A stretch of DNA of 35,495 nucleotides from Burkholderiaceae bacterium (GTDB taxonomy: Bacteria; Pseudomonadota; Gammaproteobacteria; Burkholderiales; Burkholderiaceae_C), in the NCBI GenBank assembly GCA_004322085.1, contig SCRR01000259.1, forward strand, positions 1 through 35,495, written 5' to 3'. The notes below the pieces were generated by a model that had not been told where the DNA came from, ran no database searches, and saw only the letters and a program-made list of their open reading frames with translations. A program made the translations under genes and the position numbers. Below, piece after piece: positions 1-8,527 of the stretch. How positions within the stretch are numbered: the stretch's first letter is position 1; each line of letters opens with the position of its first letter.

Positions 1-1310
1 TTGCGGTGAATCGTCCAGGGGATATTGCCGCCCAGTGCCCACTGCTCGACGCCGTTCATCAGCGTGGCCACGGTCAGCCCCTTCTTGAACCAGGCCTTGA
101 AGTTGCGCGACTTGACCAGCTCCGCATGGAGCCAGCTCTTCTCGAACGCCTGCGGATAGGCGCTGAGCTCATCGTGCTGGCGTCCACCGGTGACCGCGTC
201 ATAGGCGGCTTCGGCCGCCAGCATGCCGGTCTTGATGGCGGCGTGGCTGCCCTTGATGCGGCTCACATTCATGTATCCGGCGTCGCATCCCACCAGCGCA
301 CCGCCCGGGAACACCGTTTTGGGCAGCGACATCAGGCCACCCGCCGTAATGGCACGCGCGCCGTAGGCCAGCCGTTTGGCGGGCTTGAGACCGCGGTCCT
401 CGCCTTCCAGGTACCAGCGGATGTTGGGGTGCGTTTTCCAGCGCTGGAATTCCTCGAACGGGCTCAGGTAGGGATTCGCGTAATCCAGTCCCGTGATGAA
501 TCCCAGCGCGATCTTGTTGTCTTCCATGTGATACAGGAACGCGCCGCCGTAGGTGCTGCTGTCCATCGGCCAGCCCGCGGTGTGCATGACGAAGCCGGGC
601 TGGTGCCGGGCCGGGTCGATTTCCCACAGCTCCTTGATACCAATGGCGTAACCTTGCGGATCCTTGCCCGCGTCGAGCTTGTAGCGGGCAATGAGCTGCT
701 TGCCCAGGTGACCGCGCGAGCCTTCGGCAAAAATCGTGTACTTGCCGTGCAGTTCCATGCCGAGCTGGAAGTTCTCGGTCGGCTTGCCATCCTTGCCAAT
801 GCCCAGGTTGCCGGTGGCTACGCCCTTCACGCTGCCATCCTCGTTGTAGAGCAACTCGGCGCCGGCAAAGCCGGGGAAGATCTCGACGCCCAGGCTCTCG
901 GCCTGCTGCGCCATCCAGCGTGTGATGTTACCCACGCTGACCACGTAGTTGCCGTGGTTCTGAAAGCACTTGGGCAACACAAAGCCCGGCGTGCGAAACG
1001 ACGATTTTTCACCCAGAAAAATCATCGCGTCACCCGTCACCGGCTGGTTCAAGGGGCAGCCCAACTCCTTCCAGTCGGGAAACAGTTCGTTCATGGCGAT
1101 CGGGTCCATGACCGCGCCCGACAGGATGTGCGCGCCCGGCTCCGATCCCTTCTCGAGCACGACCACCGACACGTCCGTGCCCTTTTCGGCGGCGAGCTGC
1201 TTGAGCCGGATGGCAGTGGCCAGACCGCCCGGGCCGCCGCCCACCACCACCACGTCGTACTCCATGGCCTCGCGCGGGCCGAACTGGGACAGGATTTCTT
1301 CGTTGGTCAT
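1..1310 (-). CDS. Electron transfer flavoprotein-ubiquinone oxidoreductase (ETF-QO), C-terminus runs off the window
   Basis: Minus-strand translation from ATG at 1310 begins MTNEEILSQFGPREAMEYDVVVVGGGPGGLATAIRLKQLAAEKG (FAD-binding GxGxxG) and continues with ETF-QO-like SRIKGSHAAIKTGMLAAEAAYDAV. Absent from the ORF track because no stop lies in the window. Confidence 0.93.
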   Translation of the reverse strand, partial: MTNEEILSQFGPREAMEYDVVVVGGGPGGLATAIRLKQLAAEKGTDVSVVVLEKGSEPGAHILSGAVMDPIAMNELFPDWKELGCPLNQPVTGDAMIFLGEKSSFRTPGFVLPKCFQNHGNYVVSVGNITRWMAQQAESLGVEIFPGFAGAELLYNEDGSVKGVATGNLGIGKDGKPTENFQLGMELHGKYTIFAEGSRGHLGKQLIARYKLDAGKDPQGYAIGIKELWEIDPARHQPGFVMHTAGWPMDSSTYGGAFLYHMEDNKIALGFITGLDYANPYLSPFEEFQRWKTHPNIRWYLEGEDRGLKPAKRLAYGARAITAGGLMSLPKTVFPGGALVGCDAGYMNVSRIKGSHAAIKTGMLAAEAAYDAVTGGRQHDELSAYPQAFEKSWLHAELVKSRNFKAWFKKGLTVATLMNGVEQWALGGNIPWTIHR

Positions 1311-1452
1311 GGGGCGTCTCGGTTGATTCTGGTTTGATAATGGGACGACGGGCGCCAGTGCTGGCTGCACCGCGCTCTCGGGTGTGCAGCCAATTTTATG
1401 CGGGGAATCGGCACAATGGCGCGATGGCCTCGGCACAGTGGAGACTCTCAAA

Positions 1453-2235
1453 ATGGCTTACAGCATTGATCTTGCGGGGCGCGTCGCCTTCATCACGGGC
1501 GCATCGGGCGGCCTGGGCGCGCAATTCGCCCGGACCCTGTCGCGTGCCGGCGCCGCCGTGGTGCTGGCGAGTCGGCGTGTGGACAAGCTCAGGGAACTGC
1601 GCGCGCGCATCGAGGGTGAGGGCGGTGACGCGCACGTCGTGGAACTCGATGTGACGGACACCGACTCGATCAAGGCCGCCGTGGCGCGGGCCGAGACCGA
1701 GGTCGGCTCGATCGACATCCTGGTCAACAACTCCGGCGTCAGCGCCACGCAGCGCCTGCAGGACGTGACCGAGGCCAACTTCGATTTCATGTTCGACACC
1801 AACGTGAAGGGAGCGTTCTTCGTGGCGCAGGAGGTCGGCCGGCGCATGCTCGCGCGGGCCCGCGGCGCGGCGCCCGGCACTTACACCGGCGGACGCATCA
1901 TCAACATCGCCAGCATGGCGGGCCTGCGCGTGCTGCCGCAAATCGGTGTGTATTGCATGAGCAAGGCGGCCGTGGTGCAGATGACGCGCGCGATGGCGCT
2001 GGAGTGGGGCAAGTTCGGCATCAATGTGAACGCCATTTGCCCGGGCTACATCGACACTGAACTCAACCACCATCACTGGCATACCGAGCAGGGGCAAAAG
2101 CTGGTTCAGATGCTGCCGCGCAAGCGCGTGGGCAAGCCGCAAGACCTGGACGCGCTGATCGTGCTGCTGGCCAGCGCGCAAAGCCACTTCGTGAATGGTG
2201 CCGTGATTGCAGCCGACGACGGGTTTGCGGCTTGA
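1453..2235 (+). CDS. SDR family oxidoreductase
   Basis: GRVAFITGASGGLGAQFA nucleotide-binding motif, NNSG, YCMSKAAV catalytic YxxxK. Start at 1453 (MAYSIDLAG) preferred over the 1384 ORF start. Confidence 0.9.
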   Translation: MAYSIDLAGRVAFITGASGGLGAQFARTLSRAGAAVVLASRRVDKLRELRARIEGEGGDAHVVELDVTDTDSIKAAVARAETEVGSIDILVNNSGVSATQRLQDVTEANFDFMFDTNVKGAFFVAQEVGRRMLARARGAAPGTYTGGRIINIASMAGLRVLPQIGVYCMSKAAVVQMTRAMALEWGKFGINVNAICPGYIDTELNHHHWHTEQGQKLVQMLPRKRVGKPQDLDALIVLLASAQSHFVNGAVIAADDGFAA

Positions 2236-2300
2236 CAGGAAAATACGGCCGTTGCCATTGAAGGTATTGAACAGTTAGCTACTATTCTTCTAGTAAACCC

Positions 2301-2720
2301 ATGAAAATTCAAATTCCCGAGGTCAAGAAACTCGTTTACGAAATGCGCATTCCGATTCGCTGGGGCGACATGGACGCGATGGGTCATCTCAACAATACGA
2401 CCTATTTCCGTTATCTGGAGACCGCGCGCATAGACTGGTTTCGCTCGCTTGGCTGCGAGGCCGACCCGTCCGGCGAGGGCATCGTCATCGTGAACGCGTT
2501 CTGCAACTTCTACCGGCAACTCGTCTATCCGGGCGACGTGCTGCTCAAGATGTACGCGAGCGATCCGGCGCGCTGCACGTTCGAGAGCTGGGCCACGATG
2601 GAGCGCACCAATATGCCCGGGGAGATCCATGCCGCCGGCGGTGCAACCACGGTGTGGGTCAATTTCAAGCAGCAGAAGGCGCTCCCACTGCCCGACTGGA
2701 TGCGCCAGATCGTCAGCTGA
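2301..2720 (+). CDS. Acyl-CoA thioesterase, 4HBT/YbgC-like hotdog fold
   Basis: RWGDMDAMGHLNNTTYFRYLETARIDWF is the 4HBT signature. Confidence 0.88.
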   Translation: MKIQIPEVKKLVYEMRIPIRWGDMDAMGHLNNTTYFRYLETARIDWFRSLGCEADPSGEGIVIVNAFCNFYRQLVYPGDVLLKMYASDPARCTFESWATMERTNMPGEIHAAGGATTVWVNFKQQKALPLPDWMRQIVS

Positions 2721-3110
2721 GCGCCACACCCGTTCCCCGGCCTGTGCAAAGCCCAGGCAAAGATGATTGACATTGCTGCGCTGCACAAGTTATTCTCGCC
2801 GGCTTGTCAATCAACGGAGTTTCGCTTGGGTACGTGTTCCAGTGACAGTCCTCGATCTTGGATCGACACCACTGCCTGAGCGGCGCCCCGGAACCCATCT
2901 TCCGCCGTGCCGCGCTAGCGGTCACGGTGTCTTGGCCAGCCACTGCCGGCCTTCCCAAATCGGTTTGATTCTGTCTCCAGACGCTTGCGTCGCGCGCCGG
3001 CCATGCCGCGTGTACAAGACGGGCGACTGGGTTTGAAATCCATCCTGCCATGATGGGTACGCCGGTCTGCGCGCGGGCGGCAGGTCGGCTTTCACGGGGC
3101 CGCCATGAAA

Positions 3111-3128
3111 CTGTCATGAACCTGTAAT
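3111..3128 (+). promoter_or_regulatory. Candidate Pho box (PhoB site) upstream of the Mg2+ ATPase
   Basis: CTGTCATGAACCTGTAAT: direct repeats CTGTCAT/CTGTAAT at 11-nt period, about 15/18 to the E. coli pho-box consensus by hand count. Confidence 0.5.
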
Positions 3129-3192
3129 TAAGTAAACGCTTGGATCTGCGCCTCGCAGCGGTGCATTGATCTCCAGCGGCGGGAGCCACAGC

Positions 3193-5952
3193 ATGAATCT
3201 ACTAAGAAGCCTTTTCGTTTCGTTTTTGAAGACCCGGCACACCCTGCGCCACTTTCGGCGCCTGATGATTCTCGATTCTCTGTCTGGCCCGGGCATCACG
3301 CGTGGCGTGCCGGAGGATCTGGCGCGCGAGTTGATGCAGGCCTCCGCGGACGATGCGGCGGGCGTGCTGGTGCGGCTGCACTCGCATGACGGCGGTCTGG
3401 CCCAATCCGAGGTTGACCTCATTGCCGAGCGGGTCGGGCCGAACGAGGTGGAACACGAGAAGCCCTTGCGCTGGTGGCAGCATCTCTGGCACTGCTATAG
3501 AAATCCGTTCAACCTGCTGCTCACGGTACTGGCCGCAATATCTTATTTCACCGACGACGACAAGGGCGCCATCGTGATTGGCCTCATGGTGGTGCTGTCC
3601 ACCCTGATTCGCTTTGTGCAGGAGGGGCGTTCCAGCCGCGCGGCCGAACGTCTCAAGGAGATGGTGAGCAACACGGCCACGGTGATCCGGCGCGACCTGG
3701 CCACCGACGTGGTGCAGGTGGCGCAGCGTTATTTTGAGCTGCCACTGCCCGTGCGCGTGCCGACCCGTATTGAAGTGCCGATCAGGGACCTGGTGCCGGG
3801 TGAACTGGTGGTGCTGTCGGCCGGTGACATGATCCCCGCAGACTGCCGCGTGCTGCAGGCCAAGGACCTGTTCGTGAGCCAGGCCGCGATGACAGGCGAG
3901 TCCTTGCCGGTCGAGAAATTTCCCGAGCATCGCGGGGCCGCATCGCACAATCCGCTGGAGATGAACAACCTGTTGTTCATGGGCACCAACGTGGTGTCGG
4001 GGTCCGCCACGGCGGTGGTGGTCACCACCGGCAACCGCACCTATTTTGGCGTGCTGGCCACGCGCGTCACGGCCACCGACCGTACGCCCACATCATTCGA
4101 GACCGGCGTGAACAGCGTGAGTTGGTTGTTGATCCGGTTCGCGCTCGTGATGGTGCCCGTCGTGCTGCTGATCAATGGCTTCACCAAGGACGACTGGACC
4201 GAGGCCTTCCTGTTTGCGCTGTCCGTGGCGGTGGGGCTGACGCCCGAAATGCTGCCGATGATCGTGACCTCGACGCTGGCCAAAGGCGCGGTGATCCTGT
4301 CGCGCAAGAAGGTGATCGTGAAAAGGCTGGATGCGATCCAGAACTTCGGCGCCATGAACGTCCTCTGTACCGACAAGACCGGCACGCTGACGCAGGACAA
4401 GATTTTCCTGGAGCGCCACACCGACGTATTCGGCCAGGACTCGGATGACGTGCTCAAGTACGCCTACCTCAACAGCTATTACCAGACCGGCCTGAAAAAC
4501 CTGCTGGACCGCGCCGTTCTCGATCGTGCGGGCCTGAAGGCCGAGCTCAAGCTGGCGCAGGACTACCAGAAGGTGGACGAGATCCCGTTCGACTTCGAGC
4601 GCCGGCGCATGTCGGTCGTGGTGTCCGAGAAGAGCCACCATCACGAGCTCATCTGCAAGGGCGCGGTCGAGGAGATCCTGACGACCTGCACCCAGGTACA
4701 GGTGGACGGCCAGGTTCTGGCGCTCGATGCCGCCATGCTGGAGCGCGTGCGCAGCGTCACTTCGGAGTTGAACGAGCAGGGCCTGCGCGTGGTGGCGGTG
4801 GCCATGAAAGAGGTCCCGCCCGACAAGTCGACCTACGCGATTGCCGACGAGGCGGAACTTACGTTGGTGGGCTACATCGCCTTCCTGGACCCGCCCAAGG
4901 AGTCGACCGCGCCTGCGCTGCGCGCTTTGGCCGAACATGGCGTGACGGTCAAGGTGCTGACGGGCGACAACGAACTGGTCACGGCCAAGATCTGCCGCGA
5001 GGTGGGGCTGCCGCTCGAGCGCGTGGTCCTGGGGCAGCAGCTCGATGCGCTGGACGATGCCGCGCTGTCCGCGCTGGTGGAGCGCTACAACGTTTTTGCC
5101 AAGCTCACTCCGCTGAACAAGGAGCGCATCGTGCGTGCGCTGCGCGCCAACGGCCACGTGGTCGGCTTCATGGGTGACGGTATCAACGACGCGCCGGCGC
5201 TGCGCGCGGCCGACATCGGCATCTCGGTGGACAGCGCGGTGGACATCGCGAAGGAGGCGGCCGACATCATCCTGCTCGAAAAGAGTCTGATGGTGCTGGA
5301 GGAGGGTGTGCTGGAGGGGCGCAAGACCTTCAGCAACATGCTCAAGTACATCCGCATGACGGCCAGCTCCAACTTCGGCAACGTGTTCTCGGTGCTGATC
5401 GCCAGCGCCTTCCTGCCGTTCCTGCCGATGCTGCCGCTGCAGCTGCTGGTGCAGAACCTGCTGTACGACATTTCGCAGATTGCGATCCCGTTCGACAACG
5501 TGGACGAAGAGTTGATCAGGATGCCCTTGAAGTGGAATCCCGCGGATATCGGCCGCTTCATGGTGTTCTTCGGCCCGACCAGTTCCGTTTTCGATATCGT
5601 CACGTTTTGTCTCATGTGGTATGTGTTCAAGGCCAATACGGTGCAGGATCAGGCATTGTTCCAGTCAGGCTGGTTCATTGTCGGCCTGATCACGCAGACG
5701 CTGATCGTGCACATGATCCGCACGCCCAAGCTGCCCTTCATCCAGAGCCGGGCGGCTTGGCCCTTGACGGCCATGACGCTGTTCATCATGGCGCTGGGCG
5801 TGTTCCTGCCCATGGGTCCGCTGGCCGGTTCCTTCAAGCTGGTGCCGCTGCCGCTGCTGTACTTCCCGTTCATGGTCGCCATCGTTCTGGCCTACATGCT
5901 GCTCACGCAGGCCATGAAGAAGTTCTATGTGCGGTGGTTTGGGTGGCAGTGA
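3193..5952 (+). CDS. mgtA: Magnesium-translocating P-type ATPase (MgtA/MgtB type)
   Basis: DKTGTLT phosphorylation motif, TGES, KVLTGDN, MGDGINDAPAL; C-terminus YFPFMVAIVLAYMLLTQAMKKFYVRWFGWQ. Start at 3193 (MNLLRSLF). Confidence 0.93.
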   Translation: MNLLRSLFVSFLKTRHTLRHFRRLMILDSLSGPGITRGVPEDLARELMQASADDAAGVLVRLHSHDGGLAQSEVDLIAERVGPNEVEHEKPLRWWQHLWHCYRNPFNLLLTVLAAISYFTDDDKGAIVIGLMVVLSTLIRFVQEGRSSRAAERLKEMVSNTATVIRRDLATDVVQVAQRYFELPLPVRVPTRIEVPIRDLVPGELVVLSAGDMIPADCRVLQAKDLFVSQAAMTGESLPVEKFPEHRGAASHNPLEMNNLLFMGTNVVSGSATAVVVTTGNRTYFGVLATRVTATDRTPTSFETGVNSVSWLLIRFALVMVPVVLLINGFTKDDWTEAFLFALSVAVGLTPEMLPMIVTSTLAKGAVILSRKKVIVKRLDAIQNFGAMNVLCTDKTGTLTQDKIFLERHTDVFGQDSDDVLKYAYLNSYYQTGLKNLLDRAVLDRAGLKAELKLAQDYQKVDEIPFDFERRRMSVVVSEKSHHHELICKGAVEEILTTCTQVQVDGQVLALDAAMLERVRSVTSELNEQGLRVVAVAMKEVPPDKSTYAIADEAELTLVGYIAFLDPPKESTAPALRALAEHGVTVKVLTGDNELVTAKICREVGLPLERVVLGQQLDALDDAALSALVERYNVFAKLTPLNKERIVRALRANGHVVGFMGDGINDAPALRAADIGISVDSAVDIAKEAADIILLEKSLMVLEEGVLEGRKTFSNMLKYIRMTASSNFGNVFSVLIASAFLPFLPMLPLQLLVQNLLYDISQIAIPFDNVDEELIRMPLKWNPADIGRFMVFFGPTSSVFDIVTFCLMWYVFKANTVQDQALFQSGWFIVGLITQTLIVHMIRTPKLPFIQSRAAWPLTAMTLFIMALGVFLPMGPLAGSFKLVPLPLLYFPFMVAIVLAYMLLTQAMKKFYVRWFGWQ

Positions 5953-6022
5953 GGCCGCGGGTGGGTATTCGACGGCGCAATGTGATCGATGCGCTTGAAA
6001 CGCAGGTGTGTGTCCAGTGCCG

Positions 6023-6778
6023 TCACCACGGAATTGGCCCGTTCTCGTCCGAGAAGGTGCCTGTGGGTCCATCCGGGCCAAGCAGCGCAAGCCGGACAGG
6101 CTCGCGTGCAGCCTCTTCTATCGTGAGCCGGCCTTCGAAGTTGTTCATGGCCGTCACCGTGAAGCCGGGCGCCGCCGCGTTGACCTTGATGCCAGTCGAC
6201 TCAAGGTCCAGCGCGAAGGCGACCGTCACGGCGTTGAGCGCCACCTTTGACGCGGAGTAGGTCACGCCGAACATTTCACGGCGTCGCTGCTCGCTCGGGT
6301 CCGAGGCCAGCGTCAGTGAAGCCCTGCCGCTCGACACATTGACGATGCGCGCAGCCGCCGCTGCGCGCAGCAGCGGCAACATGGCCTGGGTGACGGCGAT
6401 CACCCCGAACACATTGGTTTCGAAAACCGCGCGCACCTCGTCAAGCGAGGCGACGCTGGCGCGTCCTGCCTTGACCGTATCCGCGAGCGACCGACCCGGC
6501 GGGCTGGCATGCGCGATGCCGGCGTTGTTCACCAAGACATCGAGGCGACCGAATTCATGGCGTACGCGCTTTGCCGCTGCTTCGATAGACGCCCGATTGG
6601 TTACATCCAGCTGGATGGCGTGAGCGTCACCGTCGATGCTCCTGGCCGCCGCCTCGCCGTTCGCAAGCTTGCGCGACCCGACGAGCACGGTGAAGCCTTG
6701 CTTTGCAAGGTCTTTCGCGATCTGCAGGCCGATTCCCTGATTGGCCCCGGTCACTAAAGCGATGGGTTTCTTTTGCAT
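6023..6778 (-). CDS. SDR family NAD(P)-dependent oxidoreductase
   Basis: ALVTGANQGIGLQIAKDLAKQG, VNNAGIAH, YSASKVALN motifs. Confidence 0.92.
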   Translation of the reverse strand: MQKKPIALVTGANQGIGLQIAKDLAKQGFTVLVGSRKLANGEAAARSIDGDAHAIQLDVTNRASIEAAAKRVRHEFGRLDVLVNNAGIAHASPPGRSLADTVKAGRASVASLDEVRAVFETNVFGVIAVTQAMLPLLRAAAAARIVNVSSGRASLTLASDPSEQRRREMFGVTYSASKVALNAVTVAFALDLESTGIKVNAAAPGFTVTAMNNFEGRLTIEEAAREPVRLALLGPDGPTGTFSDENGPIPW

Positions 6779-6854
6779 AGTTCTGTTCCGGGTTGTGGGC
6801 GATCAGCTGGCTAGGCAGCCTCGCCACGGGTGCAATGATGGGTTGGGCTGCACG

Positions 6855-7166
6855 CTACGACGCGTGCTCGACGGGCTGGGCCGTGAGTCGCACGCCCAGT
6901 GCGCGTGCGACTTTGAACACGGTATCGAAGCGCGGCTTCGCCCCTGGAGCCAGTGCCTTGTACAGGCTCTCGCGACCGAGACCGGCATCCTTCGCTACTT
7001 GAGCCATGCCTCGGGCCCGCGCAACATCGCCGAGAGCAAGGAGCAAGAGATCGGGGTCCTCGGCTTCCAGCACGGCGTTCATGTACTCCGAGACAGCCTC
7101 ATCGTCGGTCAGATACTTCGCCGCATCGAAGGGCACAAGCCTGGATTGGGGTTTCACTTTGTTCAT
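6855..7166 (-). CDS. HigA-like addiction-module antitoxin (HTH)
   Basis: MNKVKPQSRLVPFDAAKYLTDDEAVSEYMNAVLEAEDPDLLLLALGDVARARGMAQVAKDAGLGRESLYKAL matches the antidote family paired with RelE/HigB-type killers. Confidence 0.85.
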   Translation of the reverse strand: MNKVKPQSRLVPFDAAKYLTDDEAVSEYMNAVLEAEDPDLLLLALGDVARARGMAQVAKDAGLGRESLYKALAPGAKPRFDTVFKVARALGVRLTAQPVEHAS

Positions 7167-7336
7167 AATTCAGACTCCAGTTCGTTCAGGATCTGCTGCG
7201 TGCGCTTGATGTCTTTAGTTTGGGTCGACTTGTCACCGCCATTGAGCAAGACGATCGAGATGCGGACCGGAGCCTTCTTGTCTTGCATACCATCGAGCCA
7301 AGCTTCGAACTCTGCGGCGAGTTGGACGGCGAACAC
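7163..7336 (-). pseudogene. RelE/HigB-type toxin remnant, internally deleted
   Basis: Frame ending at TGA 7163-7165 (overlaps the antitoxin ATG) reads VFAVQLAAEFEAWLDGMQDKKAPVRI-SIVLLNGGDKSTQTKDIKRTQQILNELESEL: N- and C-terminal family motifs joined with about 45 residues missing. Confidence 0.7.
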
Positions 7337-7345
7337 GCAATCATT

Positions 7346-7361
7346 GTATCCATTTGGATAC
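7346..7361. promoter_or_regulatory. Palindrome upstream of the TA operon, candidate autoregulatory operator
   Basis: GTATCCATTTGGATAC: 7-bp perfect arms with 2-nt spacer, just upstream of the toxin frame. Confidence 0.5.
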
Positions 7362-7448
7362 CGACGTCAAGCGGCTCGGCTCTGCCGGTGTGTGGCCCAA
7401 CGCATGAATTGAGCAGCGGTTGAAAGCCGTCTTCTCGGATGATGGAAT

Positions 7449-7557
7449 GGACTGCCGCTCGCCTACTTTCCGTACCTGGTCGCGATCATCGTCGGCTACA
7501 TGCTGCTGACGCAGGCGATGAAGACGTTCTATGTGCAGCGGTTTGGGTGGCAGTGAG
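7449..7557 (+). pseudogene. Orphan 3' end of a second mgtA-type ATPase gene
   Basis: Translates PLAYFPYLVAIIVGYMLLTQAMKTFYVQRFGWQ*, about 24/33 identical to the C-terminus of the intact ATPase ending at 5952. Confidence 0.88.
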
Positions 7558-7584
7558 GGGCGGGCGGATGTTGCGCCCGGTTTT

Positions 7585-7645
7585 ATGAGCAAAATCGCGT
7601 TGGAGTCGTTGATTGGCGCCTGCGGTGTGCTATAAAAAACACAGT
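7585..7645. repeat. Copy of a dispersed ~60-bp repeat (also at 18259-18319 and 19803-19863)
   Basis: TGAGCAAAATCGCGTTGGAGTCGTTGATTGGCGCC... aligns with the reverse complement of the dnaE2-internal copy. Confidence 0.45.
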
Positions 7646-7695
7646 AACATGCGTCTGCGCGCCACTGGTCACTCCCGGTCCGCAGCGTTTCGCAG

Positions 7696-7752
7696 GGCTG
7701 ACTGAATTGCGCCGCGCCGCGAAGCGGCGTCAGCCCGAATGAATTTTCCAAC
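7696..7752 (-). repeat. attC-like integron recombination site (degenerate cores)
   Basis: Minus strand GTTGGAAAATTCATTCGGGCTGACGCCGCTTCGCGGCGCGGCGCAATTCAGTCAGCC shares the 21-nt core GACGCCGCTTCGCGGCGCGGC and overall layout with the aadA-class attC (recalled); overlaps the stop of the upstream gene. Confidence 0.55.
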
Positions 7753-8467
7753 CCAGCAACTTTGCCTTTTGCGCCGCAAATTCCGCGCCCGTCAGGATGC
7801 CTCTGTCCCTAAGCTCAGCCAGCTTGCGAAGCTCATCCGATAGATTCTGCTTATCCTCTTGCGACGCAACATGGCTGGACGCGTCGTCCCTGTTGGCGCG
7901 CTTTATAACGCCGTCCAGGCGTGCCTGCCATTTTTTTGCCTGTTCAGACGAGTTTTTATAGAGAAGCCCATTCCGTTTTGATTTGACTGAAAGAAAGAAA
8001 ATCTCATGGATCGGCTGAACGGAATCATTGAGAACAAGACGAAGGCCAATTTTGCTGACTTTGCCAGACTCCACCTTTTTCGCGGACATTCCTCCGACAA
8101 ACGCGCCCACGTTCCCCAGCAGCATGCCTCCAACCAAAGCGCGAACAGCCAGACTGGAGCGTGAAGTTTTGACCATCGTCTGTCCGTCCTCAAACAATTC
8201 ACAACTCAGAACGTCACGGTAATCAAAGACTCGGTGCGTAAGTGTTTTGCTTTCGCGCTTGAACAAGCACACCTTTGACCGCGTCTCGTCAACTGCTATG
8301 CCGTTGCCCCCATCAGCGCCAAGATATTGAAAGCTCGCCGAAAACCTTGGAATATTTGAAATGGCAGTGCCAAGCTCTTTCAGCCCGCTTGACGTGTGGA
8401 TGACCGATGCAACGCCGATTGCAACAACTGCAACGGCGAAAATGATCAAGATCGCCCAGAAACTCAT
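7730..8467 (-). CDS. Membrane-anchored SHOCT-domain protein
   Basis: N-terminal TM segment MSFWAILIIFAVAVVAIGVASVI, Gly-rich GGMLLGNVGAFVGGM, C-terminal SHOCT motif LRKLAELRDRGILTGAEFAAQKAKLLG. Confidence 0.75.
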   Translation of the reverse strand: MSFWAILIIFAVAVVAIGVASVIHTSSGLKELGTAISNIPRFSASFQYLGADGGNGIAVDETRSKVCLFKRESKTLTHRVFDYRDVLSCELFEDGQTMVKTSRSSLAVRALVGGMLLGNVGAFVGGMSAKKVESGKVSKIGLRLVLNDSVQPIHEIFFLSVKSKRNGLLYKNSSEQAKKWQARLDGVIKRANRDDASSHVASQEDKQNLSDELRKLAELRDRGILTGAEFAAQKAKLLGWKIHSG

Positions 8468-8527
8468 GCCGTCCCTTTGATCTCGTAAATGCTCAGCATT
8501 TCCATCAAGAAGCTTGACGTTTGGAAT

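Noticed and set aside
6-1337. 443-aa plus-strand ORF
   Set aside because: Antisense shadow of the clear minus-strand ETF-QO; Arg/His/Ala-rich with no family motif.
2246-2300. AT-rich stretch before the thioesterase as a fourth dispersed-repeat copy
   Set aside because: Only a short GCTACTATT-like similarity; alignment to the three better copies was not convincing.
7341-7751. 136-aa minus ORF across the attC-like site, repeat and mgtA remnant
   Set aside because: Runs antisense through a pseudogene fragment and repeats; composition not protein-like.
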